Part shown: positions 1 through 10,098 of the stretch, one piece after another | How the letters are laid out: each line of letters opens with the position of its first letter | Numbering within the stretch: position 1 is the first letter of the stretch | DNA from: Acidobacteriota bacterium | GTDB lineage: Bacteria; Acidobacteriota; Blastocatellia; Pyrinomonadales; Pyrinomonadaceae | Assembly: GCA_003223935.1 (NCBI GenBank) | Contig: QHXQ01000061.1 | Location: forward strand, 1-35,815 | DNA: 35,815 bases | Direction: 5' to 3' | The notes under the pieces: generated by a model | Seen by the model: only the letters and a program-made list of their open reading frames with translations | Database searches by the model: none | Told to the model about the DNA's origin: nothing | Made by a program: the position numbers and the translations under genes

Positions 1-3000
1 CACCTCGTCAACACCGTGCCTTCAGCTATGGCGGAGTTGGTCAGACAAGGCGCAGTCCCCGCGAGTGTGCAGACCATCAACCTGGCGGGCGAGGCGCTCT
101 CGCGGAAGCTGGTGCAGGACATCTACGCCTTGGGCACAGTTACGCGGGTGGTCAACCTCTACGGCCCATCGGAAGACACTACCTACACCACTTATGAGGT
201 GGTGGCGGATGCGCCCAACGAAGCAGTCTTGATCGGGCGCCCCATCGCCAACACGCAACTCTATATCTTGGATGCGGAGTTGCAGCCTGTGCCGGTGGGC
301 GTGAGCGGCGAGTTGTATACGGCGGGCGAAGGGTTGGCCAGAGGCTACCTGAATCGCGCCGGGTTGACGGCCGAGCGGTTCGTGCCCAACCCGTATAGCA
401 CGAGTCTGGGTGGGCGGATGTATCGGACAGGGGATGTGGCGCGGTATCGCGCGGATGGGCGGGTGGAGTATCTGGGGCGAGTTGATCAGCAGGTGAAGGT
501 TCGCGGCTTCCGCATTGAGTTGGGTGAGATCGAGGCGGTGTTGCAGCAGCACGCAGGGGTGCAGGATGCGGTCGTCGTGGTCTGGGCGGATGAGCGGGGC
601 GAGAAGCGGTTAGTGGCTTACGTGGTACTGAAGGCGGGCCAGGAAGTGCTGAGTAGTGAGCTACGTCAACACATCAAAGCGCAGTTGCCGGACTACATGG
701 TGCCGCAGGTGTTCGTGATGTTGGCGGCGCTGCCGTTGACGCCGAACGGGAAGGTGGATCGTAAGCGGTTGCCAGAGCCGGAGCAGGCGCAGCAGGGCAT
801 GGAGGGAAACTTTGTCGCGCCACGCACGCCGGTGGAAGAAGTGCTGGCGCATATCTGGGCGCAAGTGTTGGGGGTTGACCGGGTCGGCGGCGCAGACAAC
901 TTCTTCGAGTTGGGTGGGCACTCTCTGCTGGCCACGCAGATCATCTCTAGAGTAAACCAGGCATTCAAAGTCGAGATTGCGTTGCGCGCTCTGTTTGAAG
1001 CGCCGACCGTGAGCGATCTCGCGCAGAGAATCGAATCGGCTCTGCGTGACGAGCAGCGTCTGGATGTTGTGCCGCTGCGGCCCGTCCCGCGCGGTGAAGA
1101 ATTGGCGCTCTCCTTTACGCAGCAGCGGCTCTGGTTTCTGGATCAGCTTGAACCGGGCAGTCCCTTCTACAACATCCCGGCGGCGGTGCGGCTGCGTGGG
1201 GCGTTGAACAGCGCGGCCCTTGCGACCAGCATCGCGGCGGTGGTGCGGCGGCACGAGGCGTTGCGCACGCGCTTTGCGAGTGCCGACGGCCGCCCTGTCC
1301 AGATCATTGAACCGGCGCTCAAGCTGGAATTGCCGGTCACAGACCTGCGCGAGTTCCCTGTACAGCAACGCGAAGCGGCCTTCCAAAGGTTAGCGCGCGA
1401 AGAGGCCCGCCACTCGTTTGATCTGACGACTGGGCCTCTGCTCCGCACCAGCTTGCTGCGACTGGACGAGCAGGAGCACGTCCTGCTCGTGACGATGCAC
1501 CACATCATCAGTGATGGTTGGTCAGTCGGGGTGCTGCTGCGTGAGATCGCCGCGCTCTACGAAGCGTTCGCAAAAGGTGAGCCAGCGCCTCTGGCTGAAT
1601 TGCCGATCCAGTTTGCGGACTTCGCACAGTGGCAGCGTCAGTGTCTACAGGGCGACCTGCTGACGACACAGTTGTCATACTGGAAGCAGCAATTGGCCAG
1701 CGCACCCACCATGCTGGAATTGCCGCTCGATCACCCACGTCCGGCCGTGCAAACTTATGAAGGGGCGCGGCAGATGCTCTTGCTGCCTGAAGCTCTCGCG
1801 ACGGCGCTCAAGGCGCTGAGCCAGAAGGAAGGGCACACGTTGTTCGTGACCCTGTTGACGACGTTCGTGAGCCTGCTCCACCGCTATACGGGCCAACGCG
1901 ACATCGTCGTCGGCTCACCCGTCGCCGGGCGCAATCGCTTGGAGACGGAAAGTCTGATCGGCTTCTTCGTCAACACGCTGGCGCTGCGCGCAGACCTGTC
2001 AGACGAGCCGACTTTCGTCGAACTGGCCGGCAGGCTGCGCGCGGTTGTGTTAGAGGCGCAGGCGCATCAAGACCTACCGTTCGAGAAATTGGTGGAAGCC
2101 TTGCAGGTGGAGCGCGACCTGAGCCGCTCGCCACTCTTCCAAGTGATGTTCATGTTGCAGCACGCCACGATGGACGAGTTGCACGTATCGGGTCTGACCC
2201 TGACGCCGATGGAGACCGACGCCGGCACGGCGAAGTTCGACCTGACGCTCTTTGTGGAAGAGACTGCGCACGGGCTGCGCTGCACCTTCGAGTACAACAC
2301 GGGCCTGTTCGCGGCGGCGACGATACGCCGCAAGTTGCTGCACTTCCAGACGCTACTGGAGAGTATCGTCGCGGACGAGCATCAGCGCGTGGCGGAACTG
2401 CCGCTGCTCGCCGCCGCCGAGCGGCAGCAGTTATTGGTCGAAAGTAACCGGACAGCGCAAGCGTACGAGCACGATGCCTGCGTCCACCAACTCTTTGAGG
2501 CGCAAGTCGCGCGCACGCCTGAGACCATCGCCCTCACCTTTGGTGAGCAACATCTCTCTTATCGAGAGCTAAACCAGCAAGCCAACCAACTCGCCCAGCA
2601 TCTGCGCGCCCTCGGCGTCTGTGCGGAAGCGCGCGTCGGCGTGATGCTCGCACGCACCCCGCAGATGTTAATTGCCTTACTGGCCATCTTGAAAGCAGGT
2701 GGCGCATACGTGCCGCTCGACCCCAGCTATCCCCCAGAGCGGCTCTCGTTCATGCTCGACGATGCCGAAGTCAAGGTGTTGCTCACGACATCTGAGTTCA
2801 CGCCGACGCTGCCGCAGAGCGGCGCACCTGTGCTCTGTCTGGATCGGGCATGGGACATGATCGCAAGGGAGAGCATGATAAACCCGGCGAGCGATGTGCA
2901 GAGTCTTAATCTGGCCTACGTCATCTACACATCGGGTTCGACGGGCACACCCAAAGGTGTGCAGATTCCGCACCGCGCAGTCACTAACTTTCTTTCCTTC

Positions 3001-4329
3001 ATGCAGCAGTCGTTCATCTCGGCCGATGACGTTCTGCTCAGCGTGACTTCCATCTCCTTCGACATCGCCGTGCTGGAACTCTTCCTGCCGCTAGTGAGCG
3101 GTGCGCGCGTCGTGTTGCTCAGCCGCGAGGAGGCCGTTGACGCGGGCGCGTTGTGCGAGCGGCTGCGCACGAGCGGCGCGAGCTTGATGCAGGCCACGCC
3201 GGCCACTTGGCGCATGTTGGTCGGGGGCGGGTGGCAGCCGCAAAGGCCGTTCAAGGTCTTATGCGGCGGTGAGGCGCTGAGCCGGGAACTCGCGCAGCAA
3301 CTCGCCAGCAGGGCGGACGAGTTGTGGAATCTCTACGGGCCGACGGAGACCACCATTTGGTCTTTGACCAAACGGATTGAGCCGGGCGCGGCCCGGATCA
3401 CCATCGGTCAACCAATGGCGAACACGCAGGTTTACATTCTCGATCAATGCTTGCAGCCCGTCCCCGTCGGCGTGGCCGGCGAACTGTTCATTGCTGGCGA
3501 CGGACTGGCGCGCGGCTATCTGAAGCGCCCGGATGTGACGGCGGAGCGATTCATTCCCGACCCGTTCACGCCGACGCCCGGCGCGCGTATGTATGGCACG
3601 GGCGACCTGGCCCGCTACCTGGCGAACGGCGACATTGAGTACGTCGGGCGGCGCGACAATCAGGTGAAGGTCAGAGGCTTTCGCATTGAGTTGGGCGAGG
3701 TCGAGGCCGCGTTGGAAAAGCATGAGGCCGTGCGCCAGTGCGTCGTCGCTATCGGCGCAGACGCGACCGGCGAGAAGCGGTTAGTGGCCTACGTTGTGCC
3801 GCACGCAGGTCAAACGCCGACGAGCACGGAGTTGCGCGCCTGCCTGAAAGAGAAGCTGCCGGAATACATGCTGCCAGCGGTCTTCATGCTGCTGGACGAA
3901 ATGCCTTTAACGCCGAACGGGAAAGTGAATCGCCGCGCCCTGCCCGCGCCGGAACTGACGCGCCCCGACCTGGCCGCAGCGTTCGTCGCACCCAGCACCC
4001 CGACCGAAGAGACGGTCGCACGTATCTGGGCCGCCAGCTTGGGTCTCGAAGCCGTCGGCAGACACGATAATTTCTTCGAGTTAGGTGGGCATTCTCTGCT
4101 GGCGACGCAAGTGCTGTTTTCGCTGCGCGAGGCTTTGCAAGTGGAACTGCCGTTGCGCGCCATCTTTGAATACCCGACGATCATGGAGCTAGCCCAGACG
4201 ATAGAGAAGACGAAGAGCAATGAGCTTGCCCCCATCGCGCGGCTCGCGCGCGAACGCTACCGCGTCAAGGCAACAGTGCCGCAATTGATGACACCCCCGG
4301 AAGCACTCAGAGAGGGAACGGATGTATAA
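1..4329 (+). CDS. NRPS, 5'-partial (A-T-C-A-T)
   Basis: The reading frame is open from base 1, so the true start lies upstream; 1442 codons are visible. Domains by visible residue: the rest of an A domain (1-265) from its NTVPSAM motif; T domain with FFELGGHSL, phosphopantetheine Ser308; C domain (about 355-790) with intact HHIISDG at 500-506; complete A domain (about 815-1320) with YTSGSTGTPKG; T domain with Ser1365; then a short tail. The first A pocket is only partly visible (N278, N299, A301, L322, T330, Y331), which matches the Ala code DLFNNALTYK as I remember it. The second A pocket reads DILQLGLIWK, which I know as a glycine code. The predicted role is adding Ala then Gly to a chain started upstream. 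There is no epimerase domain. The stop overlaps the next start by 8 nt, so translation is probably coupled. Substrate calls are inference from hand alignment. Confidence 0.95.
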   Translation, partial: HLVNTVPSAMAELVRQGAVPASVQTINLAGEALSRKLVQDIYALGTVTRVVNLYGPSEDTTYTTYEVVADAPNEAVLIGRPIANTQLYILDAELQPVPVGVSGELYTAGEGLARGYLNRAGLTAERFVPNPYSTSLGGRMYRTGDVARYRADGRVEYLGRVDQQVKVRGFRIELGEIEAVLQQHAGVQDAVVVVWADERGEKRLVAYVVLKAGQEVLSSELRQHIKAQLPDYMVPQVFVMLAALPLTPNGKVDRKRLPEPEQAQQGMEGNFVAPRTPVEEVLAHIWAQVLGVDRVGGADNFFELGGHSLLATQIISRVNQAFKVEIALRALFEAPTVSDLAQRIESALRDEQRLDVVPLRPVPRGEELALSFTQQRLWFLDQLEPGSPFYNIPAAVRLRGALNSAALATSIAAVVRRHEALRTRFASADGRPVQIIEPALKLELPVTDLREFPVQQREAAFQRLAREEARHSFDLTTGPLLRTSLLRLDEQEHVLLVTMHHIISDGWSVGVLLREIAALYEAFAKGEPAPLAELPIQFADFAQWQRQCLQGDLLTTQLSYWKQQLASAPTMLELPLDHPRPAVQTYEGARQMLLLPEALATALKALSQKEGHTLFVTLLTTFVSLLHRYTGQRDIVVGSPVAGRNRLETESLIGFFVNTLALRADLSDEPTFVELAGRLRAVVLEAQAHQDLPFEKLVEALQVERDLSRSPLFQVMFMLQHATMDELHVSGLTLTPMETDAGTAKFDLTLFVEETAHGLRCTFEYNTGLFAAATIRRKLLHFQTLLESIVADEHQRVAELPLLAAAERQQLLVESNRTAQAYEHDACVHQLFEAQVARTPETIALTFGEQHLSYRELNQQANQLAQHLRALGVCAEARVGVMLARTPQMLIALLAILKAGGAYVPLDPSYPPERLSFMLDDAEVKVLLTTSEFTPTLPQSGAPVLCLDRAWDMIARESMINPASDVQSLNLAYVIYTSGSTGTPKGVQIPHRAVTNFLSFMQQSFISADDVLLSVTSISFDIAVLELFLPLVSGARVVLLSREEAVDAGALCERLRTSGASLMQATPATWRMLVGGGWQPQRPFKVLCGGEALSRELAQQLASRADELWNLYGPTETTIWSLTKRIEPGAARITIGQPMANTQVYILDQCLQPVPVGVAGELFIAGDGLARGYLKRPDVTAERFIPDPFTPTPGARMYGTGDLARYLANGDIEYVGRRDNQVKVRGFRIELGEVEAALEKHEAVRQCVVAIGADATGEKRLVAYVVPHAGQTPTSTELRACLKEKLPEYMLPAVFMLLDEMPLTPNGKVNRRALPAPELTRPDLAAAFVAPSTPTEETVARIWAASLGLEAVGRHDNFFELGGHSLLATQVLFSLREALQVELPLRAIFEYPTIMELAQTIEKTKSNELAPIARLARERYRVKATVPQLMTPPEALREGTDV
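2516..2819 (+). repeat. A-domain N-lobe tract shared with 35465-35768
   Basis: By hand alignment this 304-nt stretch of the second A domain in gene 1 matches 35465-35768 in the last NRPS with about 14 mismatches, 10 of them clustered at 2667-2690. The first 150 nt differ at about one position. A shorter, more diverged copy is in the first A domain of the last NRPS around 32250-32500. This suggests recent domain duplication or gene conversion. Confidence 0.85.
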
Positions 4330-7300
4330 CGACAGCGTAATGACCGTGGACGATGTCTTCGTCTTCCCGGCCTCTTTCGCCCAACAAAGATTGTGGCTGC
4401 TCGACCAGTTACAGCCGGGCGATCCCACTTACAACATTACGGCCGCAGTCCGCTTACGCGGCCAACTCAACGTCGCCGCCCTCACCGAGAGCCTCAACGA
4501 AGTTGTCCAGCGGCATGAGTCCTTGCGCACGACGTTCGCGGTCGTCGAAGGTCGGCCCGTCCAGATCGTACAGGCAGGCTTGAGATTGACCGTGCCTGTG
4601 CTGGCGCTGCAAGGATTGCCGGCGGCAGCGCGCGAGGCCGAGTTTCAAATACTGGCCACGTTTGAGGCGCAGCGGCCTTTCGATTTGAGCGCAGGCCCAC
4701 TGCTGCGGGCCGCGCTCGTCCAACTAGGCGCGCAGGAGCACGTCCTCCTGCTGAACATGCACCACATCATCTCCGATGGTTGGTCAATGAATGTGCTCAT
4801 CGGCGAGGTCGCGGCGCTCTACACGGCCTTCGTCGCGGGCCGGCCCGGCAGTCTGCCGGAGTTGCCGATCCAGTACGCCGACTTCACCGCCTGGCAACAA
4901 GAGTGGCTGCAAGGCGCGGTGCTGGAAACGCAACTGGCCTACTGGAAGCAGCAACTCGCGGGTGCGCCGGCCGTGCTCGAATTGCCGGCCGACCGCCCGC
5001 GCCCGCCCGTCCGCACCTTTCGCAGCGCGAGTCAGTCGCTCGTGCTCTCGCCCGTGCTCGGCGAGGCCGTCAGAGGCTTCAGCCGGCGCAAAGGCGTCAC
5101 GCTCTTTATGACGTTGCTCGCCGCCTTCAAGGTGCTGCTCAGCCGCTATACCGGGCAGGACGACATAGTCGTCGGCGCGCCCATTGCCGGGCGCAGCCGG
5201 GCCGAGACGCAAGGACTGATCGGCTTCTTCCTGAACACACTGGTGCTGCGCACAGACCTGGCGGGCGACCCGTCTTTTGAACAAGTGCTTGAGCGCGTGC
5301 GCGCGATGACCGTCGGGGCTTACGCGCATCAGGATTTACCGTTCGAGCATTTGCTGGAAGCGTTGCAACCGGCGCGTGACCTGAGCCGGACGCCGCTGTT
5401 TCAGGTCTTCTTCAACATGCTGAACCTGCCCGGCGCGGAAGTGAGTCTGCCCGACTTGGAGGTCGAATTCATGTCGCCGCCTGAAGTCGGCGCGAAGTTC
5501 GATCTGACGCTCTACGTGCGCGAGCCGGGCGAGCGCATCGCCTTTGGAGCGGTCTATAACGCCGATCTGTTTGGGCCGGAGCGGGTGACGCAGATGCTCC
5601 AACAGCTTGAGCACTTGCTGGCGCAAGCCGTGGCGCGGCCCGAGCAAGAGATCAGCCGCTTCACGCTGGTCACTTCGGCCGCCGCCGCGGAGTTGCTGCC
5701 GAATCCGACCCAACCCTTGCGCGATGATTGGCAGGAGTCCGTCCACACCCTGTTCGCCCAACAAGCGCAGCGCACGCCCGCCCGCGTGGCGATCTCGGAT
5801 CAGCACGAAGTATGGACTTACAGGGAACTCGATGACCTGAGCAATCGGCTCGCAAACTATTTACGCGCGCAAGGCATCGAGGCCGAAGATGTCGTGGTTA
5901 TTTATGGTCATCGCAGCGCCTCGCTCGTGTGGGCCTTGTTAGCAGTCATGAAAGCCGGGGCGACTTTTATCATCCTCGATCCGGCCCACCCGGCCCCACG
6001 CATCATCGAATACCTCAAGCTGGCGCAACCGCAGGGCTGGATTCACCTGGACGCGGCGGGCGCGCTCCCCACTGCGCTTGCCGAGTTCGTGTCCGCTTTG
6101 CCTTGCCGTTGCAAACTGACGCTTGCGCGACGGGGCGACGCCCGCGCGCAACATCTGCTGGCCGAGTACCCGGCTACTGACCCGTGTGTGCCGGTCGGGC
6201 CGGACAGCCTGGCATATTTGGCCTTTACTTCAGGCTCGACGGGCACGCCAAAAGGGGTCGAGGGCCGGCACGGGCCTTTGACGCATTTCCTCCCTTGGAT
6301 GCAGCAGACCTTCGGGCTGCATGAAGATGACCGCTACAGTATGCTCTCCGGCCTCTCGCACGATCCTTTGCACCGCGACATCTTCACGCCGCTCACGCTC
6401 GGCGCGCGCATCTGCATCCCGGCGCAAGAGGTGATTGAGACGCCGGGCAGTTTGGCCCGTTGGCTGCAACAGGAAGGCGTGACGATTGCTAACCTGACGC
6501 CGGCCATGGGCCAACTGTTGACCGAATGCGCCGCCGCCGCGGCCACCGTCGTCGTGCCATCCTTGCGCTATGCCTTTCTGGTCGGCGACGTGCTGACCAG
6601 GCGCGATGTCGCGCGGCTCAAGAACCTCGCGCCCGCGCTCACCTGTATCAACTTCTATGGCGCGACCGAGACGCAACGCGCCGTCAGCTATTTCGTCGTG
6701 CCCGCTGCAATGTGCGAGATGCCAGCGAACGGGCAGGCAAAAGAGATTCTCCCGCTCGGCAAAGGGATCGCGGGCGTGCAGTTGTTGGTCTTGAACAAGG
6801 CGGGGCAACTGGCCGGCGTCGGTGAGCTTGGCGAAATATACTTGCGCAGCCCACACGTCGCGCGCGGCTATCGGGGTGATCCGGCGCTAACCGCGGCGCG
6901 GTTCATCGCCAACCCGTTTACGCATCAGCCCGGCGACCGGCTCTACAAGACGGGCGATCTGGGCCGTTACCTGCCGGATGGGAACGTCGAGCCGCTGGGG
7001 CGCGCCGATTTCCAAATCAAGATTCGCGGCTTTCGCATCGAGCCGGGTGAGATCGAGGCGGTGCTCGGCGGGCACGCGGCGGTGCGCGAGGCCGTCGTCA
7101 TCGCGCGGGAAGATGTGCCCGGTGACAAACGCCTGGTCGCTTACATCGTGGCTGTGGCGGGCGCTTGCCCGGCGGCGCAAGAACTGCGCGTCTTCCTCAA
7201 GGAGCGCCTGCCAGATTACATGGTGCCGGCGGCGTTCGTGTTGCTGGATGCACTGCCGCTGACGCCCAACAGAAAAGTGGATCGGCGTGCGCTGCCGCCA

Positions 7301-10012
7301 CCAACTGAGACGCAGACCGAGCTTGAAGCGGGCGCAGGGCGCGCGCGCACGCGGGTGGAGCAGAAGCTCGTTGACATCTGGGCCGAGGTGCTCAAGCGGG
7401 AACACGTCCAGATCGAGGATAACTTCTTCGAGTTGGGCGGCCACTCCTTGCTGGCCATTCAATGCCTGGCGCGTATGCGCACGGAGTTCAAGGTCGAACT
7501 GCCCTTGCGGCGCTTGTTTGAGTTGCCCACGGTGGCCGGTCTCGCCGCCTGCATCGAGGCACTGCAACAGACGGAGAAGGTCAAGCAGTTCCCGCCGCTG
7601 GAGCGCGTCGCGCGCAACGCGGCGCTGCCGCTCTCCTTCGCGCAGCAGCGGCTCTGGTTTCTGGATCAGTTAGAGCCGGGCAGTCCAGCCTACAACATTT
7701 ATGCTGCGCTGCGCCTCGACGGGGCGCTCGATGTCACGGCTCTTGAGCAGACGCTCGCCGAGATCATCTGTCGCCACGAAATTCTGCGCACCACCTACAG
7801 CATGTCGGACGAGCAACCCGTGCAGGTCGTCGCGCCGTCGCTGCGCGTGCCACTCGAAGTGTTCGACGTGCGCGCCCTGCCCAGGCACGAGCGCGCCGAC
7901 GAAGCGCAACGCTTGGCGACGCACGAGGCCAGCCGGCCCTTCGACCTTGCGCGCGGGCCGTTGCTGCGCGCTTGCCTGCTCCGGCTGGACGAGCAAGAAC
8001 ACATCCTGTTGCTGACGATGCATCACATCATCAGTGATGGATGGTCAATGGGCGTGCTCGCGGGCGAGGTGGCGGCGCTCTACCGCGCGTTTCTGTTGGG
8101 GCAGTCTGCACCGCTCGCGGAGTTGCCCTTCCAGTACGCCGATTTCGCCGCCTGGCAGCGGGGCTGGCTGCAAGGCGAGACGACGGCGCAGCAGCTTGCT
8201 TACTGGCAGCGGCAACTGGCGCGTCTGCCCCGGCTGCAATTGCCCACCGACCAGCCGCAAAGGCCAGCGCCGAGCTATCGCGGCTCAGTCCACTACTTCA
8301 CCGTGCCCGATGATTTAACGCGAGCGCTTAATGACCTCAGCCGGCGCGCGGGGGCGACGCTGTTCATGACGCTGCTCGCGGCCTTCAAGGCGTTGCTCCA
8401 CCGCCACTCCGGCCAAGAAGACATCGTCGTCGGCACAGACACGGCGAACCGTTTCCCGTTGGAGACAGAAAAACTCGTTGGTTTCTTCGTCAATCAGTTA
8501 GTGCTGCGCACTGACCTCGGCAATCAGCCCACGTTCAGAGAGTTGCTGCAACGCGTGCGTGAGGTCACGCTGGCAGCATATGAGCATCAAGACTTGCCCT
8601 TCGACAAGTTAGTCGAGGCTTTGAAGCCTGATCGGGCTACGAGTCGGACGCCGCTCTTCCAAGCCAAGCTGGTGTTACAGAACTCGCCGCTCGTGCCGCT
8701 CGAACTGCCAAACTTGAAACTGAGTCAGATCAATCTGCCCGGCGGGACGCAGACGGCCAAGTTCGACCTGCTGCTCACCTTCGTCGAGACGGGGTCGGCG
8801 CTGACGTGCGCGCTGGAATACAGCACAGACCTCTTCGCCGCCGCCACAGTCGAACGCCTCGCCAGGCAGTTCGTCGCCGTGCTCGGTCAGATCGTTGACC
8901 GGCCCGACGCGCCGCTCGGCGAACTGGACATTTTCACGGGCGCAGAAACGAGGCCACAGCCGATGGCAGAGAGAGAACAGACCGAATCGAAGTTCAAGCG
9001 GTTCAAGCAGGTCAAGCCGAAAGCTTTGAGTTTGCAGCAAGGCGAGTTGGTCAGGAAAGGCCACTTGCGGAGCGCCGACCGCTTGCCGCTGGTTGTTGAG
9101 CCACAGGTTGATCTAGTTGACCTGGCGGGCTGGGTCAGTAACAACTGGCAGGCGGTCGAGGCGGACCTCTTTAAGTACGGCGCAATTCTCTTCCGGGGCT
9201 TCAAAGTGCCTGACCAAGCCGCCTTCGCGCAGGTCGTGCAAGCGACCTCCGTGCCGTTGATGCATTACATGGAAGGGGCCACGCCGCGCACCGAGTTGGG
9301 GGAAAAGATTTATACCTCGACCGAGTACCCGGCCGACCAGTCTATCGCCTTGCATAACGAATTGACCTACGTGACCACTTGGCCCATGAAGCTCTGGTTC
9401 TACTGCCAGCAGCCGGCCCAGCAGCGCGGCGAAACACCCATCGCCGACATGCGCAACGTCCTCCGCCGCCTTGCGCCGGAGATCAGAGCGCGGTTCGCGG
9501 AGAAGGGCTGGATGCTGGTGCGCACCTTCGGCGAAGGCTTGAGCCTCCCCTGGCAAACCAGCTTCCACCTCAACAGTAAGTCTGAGTTGAAAGCCTACTG
9601 CCGCCGCGCACGCATCGAGTGGGAGTGGAAAGACGGCGACCGTTTGCAGACGCGCCAAGTGCGCCCGGCCCTCGCCCAGCATCCGGTGACGGGCGAGGCG
9701 GTCTGGTTCAACCACATCGCTTTCTGGCACGTGTCAAGCCTTGAGCCGCAGGTGCGTGAAGCGATGTTGGCTTTGTTCGGTGAAGAGAATCTGGCCTACA
9801 ACACCTGCTACGGCGATGGCACGCCCATTGAAGATTCGGTCGTCGCGGACATCCGCGCGGCTTACCGGCAGGAGACCATCGAATTTCCGTGGCAACACGG
9901 AGACATCTTGATGCTCGATAATATGCTGGTGGCCCACGGCCGCAATCCGTTTGTCGGGCCGCGGAAAGTACTAGTCGCCATGGGTGAAGGCTTCACACGC
10001 ACAGATTTCTAG
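4322..10012 (+). CDS. NRPS with C-terminal TauD/SyrP-like oxygenase (C-A-T-C-TauD)
   Basis: 1896 aa; the ATG lies inside the end of the previous gene, with AGAGGG 5 nt upstream. Domains: C (about 15-450) with HHIISDG at 147-153; A (about 475-990) with FTSGSTGTPKG near 635; T with GGHSL, Ser1042; a second C (about 1095-1530) with HHIISDG at 1234-1240; then a TauD/TfdA-family domain (about 1580-1896). The oxygenase has an HNE facial-triad start (His1678, Glu1680), a distal His1872 in AHGR, and nearby Arg residues for 2-oxoglutarate. The HxE form resembles SyrP-type amino-acid beta-hydroxylases acting on T-bound residues. The A domain is odd: the motifs HDPLHRDIFTPL, LTPAMGQL and YGATETQRAVSYF are those of Lys2 alpha-aminoadipate reductase, with pocket DPRNFVFRAK against DPRHFVMRAK for aminoadipate. 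Substrate is therefore aminoadipate-like or unknown. The oxygenase probably hydroxylates this module's residue (inference). Confidence 0.93.
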   Translation: MYNDSVMTVDDVFVFPASFAQQRLWLLDQLQPGDPTYNITAAVRLRGQLNVAALTESLNEVVQRHESLRTTFAVVEGRPVQIVQAGLRLTVPVLALQGLPAAAREAEFQILATFEAQRPFDLSAGPLLRAALVQLGAQEHVLLLNMHHIISDGWSMNVLIGEVAALYTAFVAGRPGSLPELPIQYADFTAWQQEWLQGAVLETQLAYWKQQLAGAPAVLELPADRPRPPVRTFRSASQSLVLSPVLGEAVRGFSRRKGVTLFMTLLAAFKVLLSRYTGQDDIVVGAPIAGRSRAETQGLIGFFLNTLVLRTDLAGDPSFEQVLERVRAMTVGAYAHQDLPFEHLLEALQPARDLSRTPLFQVFFNMLNLPGAEVSLPDLEVEFMSPPEVGAKFDLTLYVREPGERIAFGAVYNADLFGPERVTQMLQQLEHLLAQAVARPEQEISRFTLVTSAAAAELLPNPTQPLRDDWQESVHTLFAQQAQRTPARVAISDQHEVWTYRELDDLSNRLANYLRAQGIEAEDVVVIYGHRSASLVWALLAVMKAGATFIILDPAHPAPRIIEYLKLAQPQGWIHLDAAGALPTALAEFVSALPCRCKLTLARRGDARAQHLLAEYPATDPCVPVGPDSLAYLAFTSGSTGTPKGVEGRHGPLTHFLPWMQQTFGLHEDDRYSMLSGLSHDPLHRDIFTPLTLGARICIPAQEVIETPGSLARWLQQEGVTIANLTPAMGQLLTECAAAAATVVVPSLRYAFLVGDVLTRRDVARLKNLAPALTCINFYGATETQRAVSYFVVPAAMCEMPANGQAKEILPLGKGIAGVQLLVLNKAGQLAGVGELGEIYLRSPHVARGYRGDPALTAARFIANPFTHQPGDRLYKTGDLGRYLPDGNVEPLGRADFQIKIRGFRIEPGEIEAVLGGHAAVREAVVIAREDVPGDKRLVAYIVAVAGACPAAQELRVFLKERLPDYMVPAAFVLLDALPLTPNRKVDRRALPPPTETQTELEAGAGRARTRVEQKLVDIWAEVLKREHVQIEDNFFELGGHSLLAIQCLARMRTEFKVELPLRRLFELPTVAGLAACIEALQQTEKVKQFPPLERVARNAALPLSFAQQRLWFLDQLEPGSPAYNIYAALRLDGALDVTALEQTLAEIICRHEILRTTYSMSDEQPVQVVAPSLRVPLEVFDVRALPRHERADEAQRLATHEASRPFDLARGPLLRACLLRLDEQEHILLLTMHHIISDGWSMGVLAGEVAALYRAFLLGQSAPLAELPFQYADFAAWQRGWLQGETTAQQLAYWQRQLARLPRLQLPTDQPQRPAPSYRGSVHYFTVPDDLTRALNDLSRRAGATLFMTLLAAFKALLHRHSGQEDIVVGTDTANRFPLETEKLVGFFVNQLVLRTDLGNQPTFRELLQRVREVTLAAYEHQDLPFDKLVEALKPDRATSRTPLFQAKLVLQNSPLVPLELPNLKLSQINLPGGTQTAKFDLLLTFVETGSALTCALEYSTDLFAAATVERLARQFVAVLGQIVDRPDAPLGELDIFTGAETRPQPMAEREQTESKFKRFKQVKPKALSLQQGELVRKGHLRSADRLPLVVEPQVDLVDLAGWVSNNWQAVEADLFKYGAILFRGFKVPDQAAFAQVVQATSVPLMHYMEGATPRTELGEKIYTSTEYPADQSIALHNELTYVTTWPMKLWFYCQQPAQQRGETPIADMRNVLRRLAPEIRARFAEKGWMLVRTFGEGLSLPWQTSFHLNSKSELKAYCRRARIEWEWKDGDRLQTRQVRPALAQHPVTGEAVWFNHIAFWHVSSLEPQVREAMLALFGEENLAYNTCYGDGTPIEDSVVADIRAAYRQETIEFPWQHGDILMLDNMLVAHGRNPFVGPRKVLVAMGEGFTRTDF

Positions 10013-10098
10013 CCCCGCGCGCAACGTTCGCTCGCAACCTCCGCTTCGTTCAAATAATGCGACCATCAGGGTCTTCCCACAGGAGCAGTGGCGCAGCC

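Noticed and set aside
1678..1740. Frameshift or pseudogene signals in the synthetases
   Set aside because: All module motifs stay in one frame within each gene; I found no internal stop or broken domain apart from the window-edge truncations.
9353..9937. SyrB2-type halogenase reading of the TauD domain
   Set aside because: Halogenases replace the acidic ligand (HxG/A); here Glu1680 is present, so a hydroxylase-type oxygenase is favoured.
10057..10098. Upstream ATG for gene 3
   Set aside because: No Shine-Dalgarno, and the 14 added residues look non-homologous; ATG 10099 has AGGAG upstream.
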